Assembly (NCBI GenBank): GCA_009859145.1 | Contig: VRVR01000030.1 | Span: 53,097-117,096 of the forward strand | Length of the DNA stretch: 64,000 nt | Origin: Andalucia godoyi | Taxonomy: Eukaryota; Discoba; Jakobea; Jakobida; Andaluciidae | Direction of reading: 5' to 3' | Shown here: positions 28,358 through 39,634 of the stretch, in pieces | Position numbering within the stretch: position 1 is the stretch's first letter | Layout: every line of letters begins with the position of its first letter | The notes under the pieces: model-generated | The model's input: the letters and a program-made list of their open reading frames with translations, nothing else | Told to the model about the DNA's origin: nothing | Database searches by the model: none | Program-made: the position numbers and the translations under genes

Positions 28358-28983
28358 GTCTGTTGTACCTCTAAGCTATCTCCACTGAAGGGGGGGAAAA
28401 ACACCAACACCTCTCACAACAAACAAAACAACAACAACAACAACAACAACAATAATAATAATAATAATAATAATAATAATTAAAAGTGAAAATGAAAAAT
28501 GAAAAAAAGCAACGGACGAAAATGGCAGCAAGAGCAAGAAGCAATTAAGAAACGTTTGAAAAGAGATTTCTTAATCGATCCTGTGCATCCCGGGAAACAC
28601 AATGCAAACTGCACAACACGATGTGTGTGATAAATGAGAGATAAAAGGCAGCGTGACGGATCGCAAGAGCCAACGAGGAGGATGAATCATTAGTACGGAA
28701 CGAAAAAAGAGTCGGAGCTTTTGAGATTTGAGAAACCGTCGGTGTTGCTAGGACGTTAGCTGCACAATGCACGTTAGCAAACAGAAAGGGGTCATTTCCA
28801 TTTTTCAAACGATGTTTTTGTCAGTGCGTGTGTCAGTCGAATGCCTCTCTCGTCCCGCATTCGTTTTTTTGCGGAAGCCCAGTCTGCGAGAACGGGCTGA
28901 CCTTTTGTGGGTTGGGTTTGGACTTTTTGTTTTTCATCAAAACTGGTTTTCCGACACATTTCTTGAATTGAAGGTGGTAGACG
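28358..28983. other. divergent intergenic region
   Basis: Shared upstream region of the OB-fold gene (-) and the ADF-H gene (+). Contains a trinucleotide microsatellite near the minus-strand start. A minus-strand frame of 87 codons (28545-28808) shows no domain. No RNA gene recognised. Confidence 0.45.
28427..28481. repeat. trinucleotide microsatellite (CAA)n(TAA)n
   Basis: CAA repeats running into AAT/TAA repeats about 75 bases upstream of the OB-fold gene start. Simple slippage repeat. Confidence 0.85.
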
Positions 28984-29736
28984 ATGTCCTTGACTTTGAA
29001 TTCCGCAGCTGGGGCAGCCGTTACGGATGTCCGCGATCCGAACGGAAACCACGACTGGCTGTTGGTGCAGTATTCTCCGGCATCCAAGACTGAACTGTCA
29101 CTGCTGTCATCCGGCACCGGTGGAATTCCAAACTTGAAATCCGCACTCGTAGACAACTGTGTTCAGTACGGACTAATCCGTGTCACCACCGGAGATGCAC
29201 AGACTCGCCAGACCCGATTTGTCTTCGTTGTGTACTCGGGTGACAATGTCAGGCCCATGGAGCGTGCAAAGATCTCCGTGCATCAAGGTGCCGTGCGCGA
29301 GCTTCTTGGTTCCGTGGCCTCGGCAGACGTCCGTGCTTCGAACCCAGAGGAAATCGATGAGGTAGACATTGCCGAGAGACTTAAGAAAGTCAGAGGCGCC
29401 AACTACGACAATACCGTGTTTGCTGGAACGTCGCAGTCCTCTCCTGCAGCTTCTTCCCCAAAGCCTGCCCAGCCTTCCCCACAGCCAAAGTCTGAAGCCA
29501 CCCAGAAACCTGCCCCTACCCCTGCTCCTGCTCCTGCTCCTGTTCCTGCTCCTGTATCGAAACCAGCAACTGCAGAGCCGGAACCTGAGAGCAGCAATGA
29601 CATTGTTGAAAAGACGGCGCAGCTCGATGTGAATTCCGCTGATGGACAGTCCGATACTGCACCAGTCAATCACGATGCTGGTGACGATTCGGCAGCAGTT
29701 GAGCACAAGTCGGAAGACGAAACAGTGGTCGCTTGA
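28984..29736 (+). CDS. ADF-H (coactosin-type) actin-binding protein with Pro-rich tail
   Basis: A 250-residue protein. Residues about 1-140 form a single ADF/cofilin homology domain of the coactosin kind: VTDVRDPNGNHDWLLVQY near the start, ALVDNCVQYGLIRVTT, RFVFVVYSGDNVRPMERAKIS (the F-x2-V/I-x-W/Y-x-G/P strand and following Lys-rich helix seen in coactosins) and VHQGAVRELLG. Coactosins bind F-actin and counter capping protein. The C-terminal 100 residues are Ala/Pro/Ser/Glu-rich and disordered, with PAPAPAP repeats, which is longer than the usual about 140-residue coactosin. Start ATG 28984 fits the family N-terminus. With profilin 10 kb away this marks the actin system, but there is no operon-like linkage. 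Confidence 0.87.
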   Translation: MSLTLNSAAGAAVTDVRDPNGNHDWLLVQYSPASKTELSLLSSGTGGIPNLKSALVDNCVQYGLIRVTTGDAQTRQTRFVFVVYSGDNVRPMERAKISVHQGAVRELLGSVASADVRASNPEEIDEVDIAERLKKVRGANYDNTVFAGTSQSSPAASSPKPAQPSPQPKSEATQKPAPTPAPAPAPVPAPVSKPATAEPEPESSNDIVEKTAQLDVNSADGQSDTAPVNHDAGDDSAAVEHKSEDETVVA

Positions 29737-30380
29737 AGCAGGACAATAGAAGATCGAGGTTTTTTGGTGTGTGTATGTGTGTGTGTGTTTGTTTATGCTT
29801 GCCAATCGTGTATTTCGCCTTGCCTTGTCTTGTTTTTTAAAATTAAAATACCGAATTTTGATTGGAAAGGAAAACGAATAGACTTTTGTGTTGTTACAAT
29901 GTTTCTTTTTGGCTCGATTGTCGGCTCGCTTGGTCCTTGCCTTGCTTTTTGCATTCATCTGAAAGCATAAACAGTGCGCCATCTGTCACCTTTCTTCAGG
30001 TCTGTCTGTCCGACAGTTTCATTTGGATATATACGATATTTGTTTCCGATTGATGTCCACTGACGTTTACAAAAAAGGAGACTCAATCATCCGACATCGA
30101 CATCGACATCGTCCCGATCCGTCAACGTTTCAATACTGCATATGTAAATAACGTGTGTTTCATTGTTGTTATTGCTTTTATTTTCATCATGCACATGCTT
30201 TTTGATTCGTCTTCATCTTTTCTTTTTCTTTCTTTTTTGTGTTTATCAGTTTATTTATCATTTTGCTCCACGAGCAAAGTCCTCCTCCCCCTTCTTTTGC
30301 TGCGAAACCGTTTTCTTTCCTTTCCTCCTCCTCCTCCTCCTCCTTCTTCTTCTTCTTCCTCTTCTTATCGTTGGTGAGGG
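29737..30380. other. intergenic region, pyrimidine-rich leader before kinesin
   Basis: Spacer between two plus-strand genes. It holds a GT-rich patch (29767-29792), a CATCGA trimer (30095-30112) and a long C/T tract (30205-30370) ending in CCTCCTCC and TTCTTC runs just before the kinesin ATG. No gene recognised. Confidence 0.45.
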
Positions 30381-33300
30381 ATGGCTTCTGTGCAGCCGAT
30401 GAACAACAGCACGACGTCGAGGCCGACTTCTGCTTCGTCCGCCTCGGCCAATCCTAGTCATCAGTCTAAAGCACCGTCCGCTTGGGAACCGGGCCATACT
30501 CCGCGAACTGCAGACTCAGACCGCCCGCCGCTTTCCAGACGCGATACTATCAACTTGTCGACCGTCTCATTTGCTGCAGCCAGCGAATTATCAGGAACTC
30601 CTGTGACACATGGACAAAGTCGGTCTGCGGACGGTTCGAAAGCAAGTGCGCAAGCCGTGCCCACGCAGCAATCTGCTTCTGTAGCTTCTACCCCGCGTTC
30701 TGGGTTCGCCAATGGGAATTCGAAAAGCGGTGCAGGCAGCGTGAGCAACGGAACAGCAAGTGCTCAATGTTCGTCGAATTTATCTACGTCCAGAAACAAT
30801 GGCAGTACCGTTGGATCTACAAAATCAGCGATGAGCAACGGTAGCGATACAGACGGTAACAGCATCAGCAGCGCCAACACCAATCGCAACATCAATAACA
30901 ACAACAATAATAATAATAGTAGTATTGGTGGTGGTAGTGGTATTAGTAATGGCAATGTCAGTAGTGCTGTCGGAGCCGGAGTTGCGGGAGCCGCAAAGGG
31001 AAATGAAGAAGAATATATTCCGGTCCGCGTTGCAAAGGCTCGTCTGCAGCAAATACTTGGCGAAATGGAGCGTATGCGGCAGGACCACATGGCGGCTGTT
31101 GCCGAGATTGATGCGCACTACAAGTCTTTGGAGGAAGAGTCGCAAAAGGTGTTTGTGGAATTTGTGACCCATCTGAAAGAGTCGTTTCGCGCCAAATTGG
31201 AGAAGAGATCCATTCAAGTTCGAGAATTGGAGGAGCGCGTCATGTCCTTGGAATCGCAAAAGACGGAGACGATGACCCGATTATCTGGTGCTTTGGATGA
31301 TGCCGCAACCTGGAGAACAGTAGCACGAGAATCCGATGAAGAAACGGAAGGAATGATGACAGTGTTTCGAGCTCGGCTAGTGCTGTTCATGCAAGAGAAA
31401 CAGCGGTTAGAGGCTGCTCGAGAGGCTGAATTGTCGCTTGTCCGACAGCATGCATCCAGCATTACTGAGGACGACCTGATCAAGCTCCGCGACCTCAAGA
31501 GTCAGTTGTGGACGATCGAGCGGAAATTGGCAGACGCACTGGATGAACGCAAGGATGTCAAGAAGCGGATTCTTCTGTGGACTACAGAATTTGAGCAAAA
31601 GAACGGAAGAAAGCCGGAAAAGGAAGACAAAAGAGCCATCAAAGACGAGTATGTGCGATACAAGGTGCTGAGCGACAAGTGTGAATCGCTGCAGAAGGAT
31701 ATGCACAACAAGAAAAAGGATATCGCTGCGTTTGAAGAACAGCACGCGAACGCAGGAAAGGCGAAAGCACAGGAGAGACAGAATGATCTTGAGCGTTTGG
31801 CGCTGCTTGAGCAAGAAAAGCTTGTTCTCCAATCGGAAATCGGTTCCCTGCGATCGCAGAAGGACGAAGTACAGTCAAGACTGGACGCCGCGACTGCTGA
31901 AAAGGCAGACATGCAAATCAAACTCGACGATTTGCAAGGAAAGATCATCCAGCTCGTGGTGGACATGGAGAACCAGCAGTCCCAACTCTTGTTGGCTGCC
32001 CAAAAGACGCATGCCCAGCAGCAGCCCCTGACAGTTGCATCAGCCGGTGATGACGAGGAGATTGGAATTCAAGAGGAATCTGTTACTGTTGAAAAATCGA
32101 CGCGGAGCGTGAATCGGGGAATGAGCAAGTCCAATGTGGCTGTCGCAAATCCTTCGGAGTCCAGAGACGGCGACGCTGAGGAGCAAGTCGCTCCTGCTAC
32201 TGCCGCTGTTGCAACAGCAGGAAGTTCCGTGGTTGCGCAGATGATGACAGATGTGCAGGAGCAGAACAAGGCTTTGAGGGAACAGAATGAAAAAATGAAG
32301 AACGATCTCTTGCAGTCGCAGCATAACTCTGGTTCTTTGGAGCAGCAGTTAAAATCTTTGCAGACAGACGTCGACTCGTTGCGACAGCAAAAAGCAACTG
32401 CAGAAACCGATTGGGCCTCCAGGGTGTCGGATGCGACCGCAGAACGAGATACGCTGCGTGAAGAGGTTCGAAAATTGCAGATTTCTCTTGTGAAGGAACG
32501 CAGTAAGGCGACTCGCGCTGCACAGGAAGCCAAGCCTTCCGAGGATTCAAATGAATCGTCTGTCTCAGGAAGCTTGGATACAGCTGATTCTGCTTCTGCT
32601 TCTGCTTCTGCATCTGCACCGACCTCCAGTGTTGAGGAGTCTTCGGGCACGCCGTTGGAAGCCAGCAAAAATGCCACCGCGACTTCTGAGGAGGATCCCG
32701 TAGAAAAAATGTTGCAGGAACTGCAGGGCGATCAGCAGAGACTTCGTGACGAGAGCCAGTCGCTATCTGACAAGTTATGTGCAGCTGCAAAATCGATTGC
32801 AGAGAAGGAGGCGGCGATTGCAGCTCTGCAGCTGTCCGAGTCGCAATTGCTGACGGAGAAAACAACTCTGGGAGGGAAAATCGCGGAAATGGACATCGTT
32901 GTTGCTGCAAGGACTTTGGACGCACAGAAGGCGATTGGTGACTTTACGCATGCGAAGGAGCAGTACAAGTCGGATATGACTGAGGCAAAGAAGAAGCTGA
33001 AGAAGTATCATGAGGAAATTGTGAAGCTTCGAGAACAGCTTGCTGCAGCAAAAGCTGAGCAAGCCGCTGCGGTTTCGGCTGCTGCATCGGCTGCTAGCCG
33101 ATCTGAGGATGCACCAACACCTACACCAGCACCAGGAACAGCAGCAGCAGCACCAGAGCCTTCTGCTGCTGCTGCTGCTCCTCCAGCCCCTGTTTCGACA
33201 GTTTCTTCGCCACCAGCACCTGCTCCGGAGCCCGTAATTGTGTACCAGGATCGCATCGTGGAAAAACCTGTCACGGTTTACCAAGATCGCGTTGTCGAAA

Positions 33301-35756
33301 AGGTTGTTGAGAAAGAAGTTATTGTTGAAAAGGAGCGAGTGGTGGAAAAGGTGGTCGAGAGGATTGTCGAAAACGTAGTGGAAAAGGAGAAGCTCGTGGT
33401 TGTGTACAAGGATGCTTCGGAGGCCCCTGTTGACGGTAGCGGTGCGAACAGCATGCAGTACGCGATCACTGCCCTGGAGGATCAAGTCGCCATGCTGGAA
33501 GCGAATAACAATCAGCTTCGAGAAGATCGAAACAAGATGCAGGGAGAGCTGGATCTCGCAAAGATGGTTGCGGAGGAATTCAAGGCTGAGCTCAATAACA
33601 CCAAGGAGGAAAGTCGAGATGCCAAGAGAGACGTTGCGGATGCAAAGACAAAGGTGTCAGAAGCCAAATCCAAAGCCGAGGAATATCGGATGCAGCTTGA
33701 AACAACGAAAGTGGAGCTCGAGAATGTGAATGCCATGCTGGAGTCCACACAATCTGGACTTCAGGCTGCTCAAAGAGAAATCGATCTGGCAGTCGCACGG
33801 CTGGAAGAGTCTCGACAGGAAACGGCGGACGTTCGTCGAGACTTGGCAGAATCTCGATCTCAGGTGTTGTCTCTCAAGAACGAATTGGCATCGCGCCCTG
33901 TGCAGTACGTAGCGTCGTCGTCTGCAACAGAAGCTGATCAGGCTGAAGAGCAAGGGGAGGACGTCGAGGACGAAGATGCTGCCGACCGTGGGCAGCAGGA
34001 GGAGGATGAGGAGGATGCACAAAAATCCGATGCCAAAGTGACAGCTGGATCCTCAACAGCTCCAAAAGGAAAGCCCGGGGCAGGAACCGCCCCCGCCTCT
34101 GCGGGCAAAGCAGGTTCTGCAGCGGAAGACAAGTCGGCAGGTGCAGAGCGCATTAAGAAGCTCCAGGAGGAAAACACCAAACTGTCGAAGAAAGTCAAGC
34201 AGCTTGAGCTCGACCTCAGAAAGGCCAAGGCAGGCAGTGGTGCGGGAGCGGGATCTGCTGCAGATGTCAAGCAACTTGAAACTCAACTCAAGACACAAGA
34301 GCAGAATTTCAAACGAGAGCTGGCAGAGACCACGAAGAAGTACGAGGGCGAAGCAAAAGCTGCTACCGAGAAGGCGACTCGGTATGAGACAGAATACCAG
34401 AAACAAAAGAAGATGATCGAGAAACTTGAGACGGATTTGGCAACGCTGCAAAAGGAATACGACAAGTTGAACAAGACTGCGGGAGGCGCTAGTCGAGAAC
34501 TCGCAGCCTTGCAGAAGGCGCTGGAAGATGAGCAGAAGAAGGCAGCCGAAGCGACGGTGCTGGCTGATCAGGTTGTGGGATTGAAGAAGGAGAAGGCGCT
34601 TCTCGAGGCGGCTCTCAAGGACGAACAGGTCTTGCGAAAGAAGCTCCACAATGAAATTGAGGACATGAAAGGAAAAATTCGTGTTTATTGTCGCGTGCGA
34701 CCTCTGTCGAAGACCGAGGTGGAACGCGGGGACACTCCCGCAGTTGCCTATCCAGATGAATTCACCATCAAAGTGGTACCCAAGAATCGTGAATTCATCT
34801 ATGATCGAGTGTTTCCTCCCGACTGCTCGCAGTCAGAAGTGTTTGAGGATACGCAGCACCTGATTCAGTCGGCTGTGGACGGGTTCAACGTTTGCGTGTT
34901 TGCGTACGGTCAAACAGGTTCTGGGAAGACGTTTACCATTGCCGGAGACCAGAAGAATCCCGGTATTGTGCCTCGTGCGATGTCGACGTTGTATGCAAAA
35001 TTGAACGAGCTGGAGAGCAAGGGACTGGCAACGTATACAGTGTCTTGCTACATGCTGGAATTGTACAACGACAATTTGTTTGACTTGTTTTTGGAGAAGA
35101 AGCAGCGTGTTGATCCTCCGAAGCTGGACATCAAGAAGGACACAAAGGGGCTGGTGGTGGTTGCTGGTTCTACGATCCGCGACGCCCCTACTTACGAAAT
35201 CCTCGAGAAATTGTACTATGACGGTACGTCAACGCGCCACACACGTGCCACGGACATGAATGCTACTTCTTCCCGCTCCCATTTGGTGTTCTCGATTCTG
35301 ATTGAGGTGACAAACAAGGAAACAAAGGCCGTTTCAAAAGGCAAATTGTCATTGGTGGATCTTGCGGGTTCGGAGCGTTTGTCGAAGACCAACATTACAG
35401 ATCCCCAAGGAGTTCTGGAGGCAAAGAGCATCAACAAGTCGCTGACTGCTCTCGGCGATGTCATTTCGGCGCTGTCGACCGGAGAAGCCTTCATTCCGTA
35501 TCGAAACAACAAGCTGACCATGCTGATGTCGGATTCGCTCGGAGGAAACGCGAAGACACTGATGTTTGTGAACCTTTCTCCTGCCGATTACAACACGGAT
35601 GAGACTCTGACATCCTTGCAGTATGCCGCGCGTGTCAAGCTGATCACCAACGATGCGAGCAAGAACAACGAAAGCAAGGAAATCGCTAGGTTGCAAGAGA
35701 TTATCAAGAAGCTCAAGTCCGGTGAGAGGGTTGAAGATGCGGCCGAGATTGCATAA
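30381..35756 (+). CDS. kinesin-14 family C-terminal motor protein
   Basis: A 1791-residue protein with its motor at the C-terminus (about residues 1431-1770), the hallmark of minus-end-directed kinesin-14. The neck GKIRVYCRVRP leads into the P-loop GQTGSGKTF, switch I NATSSRSH and switch II LVDLAGSE, all intact, and the motor closes with NNKLTMLMSDSLGG and LQYAARVK. The N-terminal about 215 residues are Ser/Thr/Asn-rich and probably disordered. Long coiled-coil segments (about 220-560, 610-710, 770-900, 1020-1185, 1255-1430) would dimerise the protein. A Pro/Ala linker (about 905-950) and a Val-Glu-Lys repeat (about 955-1010) interrupt the coil. There is no calmodulin-binding or MyTH4/FERM region, so it is not KCBP. 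It is long for a kinesin-14. Spindle or cargo role cannot be told. Confidence 0.93.
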   Translation: MASVQPMNNSTTSRPTSASSASANPSHQSKAPSAWEPGHTPRTADSDRPPLSRRDTINLSTVSFAAASELSGTPVTHGQSRSADGSKASAQAVPTQQSASVASTPRSGFANGNSKSGAGSVSNGTASAQCSSNLSTSRNNGSTVGSTKSAMSNGSDTDGNSISSANTNRNINNNNNNNNSSIGGGSGISNGNVSSAVGAGVAGAAKGNEEEYIPVRVAKARLQQILGEMERMRQDHMAAVAEIDAHYKSLEEESQKVFVEFVTHLKESFRAKLEKRSIQVRELEERVMSLESQKTETMTRLSGALDDAATWRTVARESDEETEGMMTVFRARLVLFMQEKQRLEAAREAELSLVRQHASSITEDDLIKLRDLKSQLWTIERKLADALDERKDVKKRILLWTTEFEQKNGRKPEKEDKRAIKDEYVRYKVLSDKCESLQKDMHNKKKDIAAFEEQHANAGKAKAQERQNDLERLALLEQEKLVLQSEIGSLRSQKDEVQSRLDAATAEKADMQIKLDDLQGKIIQLVVDMENQQSQLLLAAQKTHAQQQPLTVASAGDDEEIGIQEESVTVEKSTRSVNRGMSKSNVAVANPSESRDGDAEEQVAPATAAVATAGSSVVAQMMTDVQEQNKALREQNEKMKNDLLQSQHNSGSLEQQLKSLQTDVDSLRQQKATAETDWASRVSDATAERDTLREEVRKLQISLVKERSKATRAAQEAKPSEDSNESSVSGSLDTADSASASASASAPTSSVEESSGTPLEASKNATATSEEDPVEKMLQELQGDQQRLRDESQSLSDKLCAAAKSIAEKEAAIAALQLSESQLLTEKTTLGGKIAEMDIVVAARTLDAQKAIGDFTHAKEQYKSDMTEAKKKLKKYHEEIVKLREQLAAAKAEQAAAVSAAASAASRSEDAPTPTPAPGTAAAAPEPSAAAAAPPAPVSTVSSPPAPAPEPVIVYQDRIVEKPVTVYQDRVVEKVVEKEVIVEKERVVEKVVERIVENVVEKEKLVVVYKDASEAPVDGSGANSMQYAITALEDQVAMLEANNNQLREDRNKMQGELDLAKMVAEEFKAELNNTKEESRDAKRDVADAKTKVSEAKSKAEEYRMQLETTKVELENVNAMLESTQSGLQAAQREIDLAVARLEESRQETADVRRDLAESRSQVLSLKNELASRPVQYVASSSATEADQAEEQGEDVEDEDAADRGQQEEDEEDAQKSDAKVTAGSSTAPKGKPGAGTAPASAGKAGSAAEDKSAGAERIKKLQEENTKLSKKVKQLELDLRKAKAGSGAGAGSAADVKQLETQLKTQEQNFKRELAETTKKYEGEAKAATEKATRYETEYQKQKKMIEKLETDLATLQKEYDKLNKTAGGASRELAALQKALEDEQKKAAEATVLADQVVGLKKEKALLEAALKDEQVLRKKLHNEIEDMKGKIRVYCRVRPLSKTEVERGDTPAVAYPDEFTIKVVPKNREFIYDRVFPPDCSQSEVFEDTQHLIQSAVDGFNVCVFAYGQTGSGKTFTIAGDQKNPGIVPRAMSTLYAKLNELESKGLATYTVSCYMLELYNDNLFDLFLEKKQRVDPPKLDIKKDTKGLVVVAGSTIRDAPTYEILEKLYYDGTSTRHTRATDMNATSSRSHLVFSILIEVTNKETKAVSKGKLSLVDLAGSERLSKTNITDPQGVLEAKSINKSLTALGDVISALSTGEAFIPYRNNKLTMLMSDSLGGNAKTLMFVNLSPADYNTDETLTSLQYAARVKLITNDASKNNESKEIARLQEIIKKLKSGERVEDAAEIA

Positions 35757-35987
35757 ACGCAGAGTGGCAAGTAATGCGGAACAGCAGCTGAGGAGAGCTT
35801 GCTCAAACTCAGTATGGAAGGATGCCTAGCGGCGGCACCTGAGACCCTTTCTCCTTTTTTTCTTTTTTTAATTAATTATTTTATTTTAATTACCCTTTTT
35901 CCTGTCACCATACGACGTTCGATAATCAAAAAAAAACAGTTTGCTCGTGTACATATCACATGTTTGTCCATATATAATGAAATAGCG

Positions 35988-38420
35988 TTACAAATCCTTT
36001 AGCAGTGCAGGAAGACCGTCCGCCCCACTCCAGGGTTCATTTTGAATCTGCTCGACACACTCCTTTGTCATTCTCTTGATCGTCTTCATGAGAATCGTCT
36101 TCACAGCGTCCACTGTCACCTCTGCGGGATCCGTTGCATCCAGTGCTTCAGAAGCTTCATGGAACAAGCTGGACATTTGGTTTTTCAGCGTGGCAACACT
36201 AGACGTCCTAACCTGCTCACCTAGTGCTGATACGAACGCAGCGACTTTGGCTTGAATGGCCGAGACGTCCACAGCAGCAGGAGTTGAGGCTGGCGCCGTG
36301 GATGCCCTCTCGGCAAGCCGCTTGTAATGCGCAACCTGTCGCTCCATGTCCTCCTTGACAATCTCCAATTCGCGAACGCGATGCTCGGCTTCGCTCTTCT
36401 CTCTTTGCAGCGTCACGTTCCTGTCTCTGAGTTCGTCCAACTTTGACAAATCCGAGGCATACTTGTCCTGCATTCCAGTCGTGCGTTTGCGGAGATCTGC
36501 ATTTTCCTGCGCCATTGCAGACACAGATCGGACCATTACATCAGACTCCAGCGGCTCCGGCGAAAGAAGTGCATCGAGACGGGACAACAGCTTTTCAAGC
36601 TTCTTTTCGGTGTCGGACGACAGGGGTCCCCCTGCAGACATGCCAGGGAGAGAATGAGGCTGGTGAGGTGCCATTCCATAAAACCCGTACGGCTGCTGCA
36701 TCTGAGGTGTAACTGGACCGAATGCATGACCTTGCATGTGTACCGCATGCTGCTGCTGCGGTGCATGGTACCCAACAGACGCTGGATTTGTCATGTATGG
36801 CATCGAATCCATTGGCGAGCCGTTTGGATGCATTGGTTGCATCGGGGGAGTTCCCACGTGCGAGTGCTGTACATGTTGCGGGTACTGCTGCTGCTGCTGC
36901 TGCTGCTGCTGTGGTTGGGGTTGATATGGCTGCTGCTGCTGTACGGGTACTTGTACAGCAGAAATCTGCTGTGGGGGCTGATGCGCGACTTGTTGCGGAA
37001 TGTGTTGTTGTTGTTGCGGTTGTTGTTGTTGTTGCGGTTGTTGTTGCGGTTGCGGTTGTTGTTGTTGTTGTTGTTGTTGTTGCGGTTGCGGTTGCGGTTG
37101 CGGTTGCGGCTGAACATGGTGTTGCACCTGTGATTGGGCTGGAGAAGCAAACAACGTGGCCTGGCCTAATCGAGCCATGCGCTCCAGGACTGTCTTCTTC
37201 TCTTGCATTGGATCGTGCTCTGCAGTCTGCGTCGTGCTCTGAACTGGTGCTAGTGTCGAAACACTCGATTCATCCTTTCCATCATCTCCGCCTTTGCCTG
37301 CACGAACCTTCTGCACCGAAATTTCAAACAATAAATCCGCATCTCCGTAGGCCTGATGTTTCGGAACACACAAAATTCGATGCGTCCCTTTCTGCACACC
37401 CATCAACCCAATGTCCCAGCCTTGAATCACCTCTCGCACCCCAACCTTGCACTTGAACAATTGATTATTTGCTGGGACGATCACAAAAAAGAAAAGGGAA
37501 TGGGAAAAACAAGAGGAAGAAGAGAAGGCAACAGAAAATTAGAACAGTATTACAACCCCGCACGAGATGCACGCGTATGTGGGGGTGATGCAGGAGGAGG
37601 ATGAGAGAAAGAAGGGGAACGAGGGGAAAAGAAACGACGTACCATTCGGAGCAGAACTCCAATTCGAATCAAATGTTTGGCCCACATTGATGATTTCGTT
37701 CATCCAAAGCACGTATCCCGAGTACAGGACAGCAACCTGGTCTCCTTTCTGGCTGATGGCGTACCCTGCATTGGCACCAGACACTTGAACATCATAGACT
37801 GCAGTAGCGGACTTATCGGTGAGCGCAAACCGAGCAGCACAGATGGATCTCAGGCACGATCGGAGGTCATCCGGTTTTGAAAACGCAACGGACCATCCCT
37901 GTTGCTTGTCATCATACAAAAACGCATGCGTTTCCGACGTCGGTGTCAGTGGGTTTCGGTCGTGAAGAATCGACGACACCAGTATGTACTGGTTTTGTTC
38001 TCTGTACACCAGAATCTTGTACGAAAGCTTCGGATTTGTACTTCCAATGAGCACAAACGCCACGTTCCCTACCGGCTGGTTCTCCCCTGTCTCCGCAACA
38101 TACCGATAGAGCGCAATGGGTGCAAAGAACAAAACCGGCTTCGATTGCGAGGTGCCAAATTTCGCTGCGTTCGGGTTCTGGCTAGGATTCTGGTTCGATG
38201 CCGACGCATCTTTCACCCCGGCTTGTGCACTCGGGACAGGCGAAGAAGAAGACTTGGCCGTGGAGGGCTGCTGGGCAGGCATCTTTGGTGCCGAATACTG
38301 GAAAGAGACATTGGATCCAGACGACTCATCGTCATCGAAGAGCGCGTTTAAACGAGACAATGCCCGCGGATCAACGGCGCGCGAAGACTCTTCTTCTTGG
38401 CCAGGAAGAGCAAACGACAT
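35988..38420 (-). CDS. FKBP15-like protein: WH1-like domain, FKBP domain, poly-Gln, coiled coil (two exons)
   Basis: Two exons, 38420-37643 and 37471-35988, give a 753-residue protein. The intron (37642-37472) starts GTACGT, ends CAG and splits a Gly/Ala codon in phase 1; splicing it rejoins an otherwise broken FKBP fold. Residues about 90-205 resemble the WH1/PH-like region of FKBP15 (WAFL). Residues about 225-320 are an FKBP peptidyl-prolyl isomerase domain (VLYSGYVL...FDSNW, then VIQGWDIGLMGVQKGTHRILCVPKHQAYGD). A long Gln/Pro-rich segment follows (about 350-500). The C-terminal coiled coil (about 555-665) is rich in Leu/Arg/Glu. WAFL in animals links endosomes to actin and microtubules. 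The order of domains matches closely. The start is the ATG at 38420; an upstream TTG in frame is ignored. Confidence 0.88.
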
Positions 38421-39043
38421 TCCACACAAGCCAGGCTACTCTCCTTGAAACACTCGCGGAGACCCAATAATCAACAACAGAAAAAATAATCAAACGGACT
38501 AATAAAGGAAAACGAAACAAAAACCTAAAGCGTTGTCGCAAAACCAAAGAAAAGGCCAGGGTGCACGAAACGGGGCCTTGGGCAGAGAGAGAGAGGCGGG
38601 GAGGGCCTTTTACAGCCGTCGAGTTGAAAAAATCCAAAAGTCTTTTTCCATTGTCGAGACGACCCCTGTAACCCTGGGCAGAAAACAAATCTGACGCTGT
38701 AGCAGCTTTCCCCCGAGAGAGAGTCTCAACTCGCCACTCTCAACCCTTTTCCTCCCATTTGTTGTTTGATCTGTCTAAGGCTATGAGGGGATTTTTGATA
38801 ATTCACCACCACCATCACTCATTCTTGTTTTCCTATTAATTAATTATTTTCTTTTCGGATTCCCAATACTACCATCATTATAATACATTATTTTGGATTA
38901 TCTTATATCTTATTATTATTTTATATTTTTATTGTTATTATTATTTTCAGTTCCAGTTCCAGTTTCAGTTTCAGTTTCAGTTTTTGTTTTTGTTGTTACT
39001 GTTGCTGTTGTTACAGGTATCTGAATACTCTGAGAAAGGAAAA
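38421..39043. other. divergent intergenic region with hexamer repeats
   Basis: Upstream region shared by the FKBP15-like gene (-) and profilin (+). Very AT-rich at 38835-38945. A tandem TTCCAG/TTTCAG array lies directly upstream of profilin, and TTACAGGTATCTG at 39011-39023 could be part of a leader intron. No gene recognised. Confidence 0.45.
38945..38984. repeat. hexamer array (TTYCAG)n upstream of profilin
   Basis: Six to seven tandem TTCCAG/TTTCAG units, 60-100 bases upstream of the profilin ATG. Each unit resembles a 3' splice acceptor (YYCAG), so it may be a leader-intron acceptor region or only a slippage repeat. Confidence 0.75.
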
Positions 39044-39545
39044 ATGTCTCTTCAGGAATCTCTTTCGGCGCTTACTGATCTTTCGCGAGCTGCGATCTTC
39101 AATGCAAAAGGCGAGATTTTAGCTTCGACATTCTCGATCACTGACGCAGAGATCAAGGCGCTCTCGGTTCTTTTCAACAGCTATGACGATGCATACCGCA
39201 ACGGTGCCCTGATTGGAGGAACCCAGTTTGAGATCTTCAAGTACTTCCCCGAACAAACCCCTGCGCTGCTGTATGGTCGCACAGAAGAAGAGGAAAAGGA
39301 GGGCGGCGAAGGATTTTGCTTGCTCAAGGTATGTCATGTTCTGGTCAGTGTCTTTTGTGCTTCTTTTCTGTTTATGTTCGAGTTTTTTTGATATTTTATT
39401 TTACTCACTGTTCTGAAAAACCATATAGACGAAGAGTGGAAATGGAGACGAGGTCTTTTTTGTGTCGACGTACTGCATTCCGATCTTATCGGCAAAGGCT
39501 GTTCCACAGATGATCACCTTTGCAGCAAAGTTCTTGTCCAAATAA
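39044..39545 (+). CDS. profilin (two exons)
   Basis: Exons 39044-39328 and 39429-39545 give a 133-residue protein of typical profilin length. The 100-base intron begins GTATGT and ends ATATAG in phase 0. Profilin features: SRAAIFNAKGEILAST near residue 14-29, FEIFKYFPEQTPALLYGR in the middle (the actin-facing strands), GEGFCLLK/TKSG at the splice and a C-terminal hydrophobic helix before FAAKFLSK. Profilin binds G-actin and proline-rich ligands and feeds actin to formins. The ATG follows AAAA, a good eukaryotic context. Reading through the intron gives a spurious longer frame to 39391. Confidence 0.85.
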
Positions 39546-39634
39546 ATCAAACCCCTATCGCACTGCACGCACAAGCAAGCCACATCTTGTTTTTTCTGTT
39601 CCAACTTGCTATCCTTGTCCGCTCGTCTTTTCTT

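Noticed and set aside
36722-37456. Plus-strand 244-codon frame inside the FKBP15-like gene
   Set aside because: Antisense shadow of the poly-Gln region, giving Val/Ala runs; the minus-strand gene has the recognisable FKBP domain.
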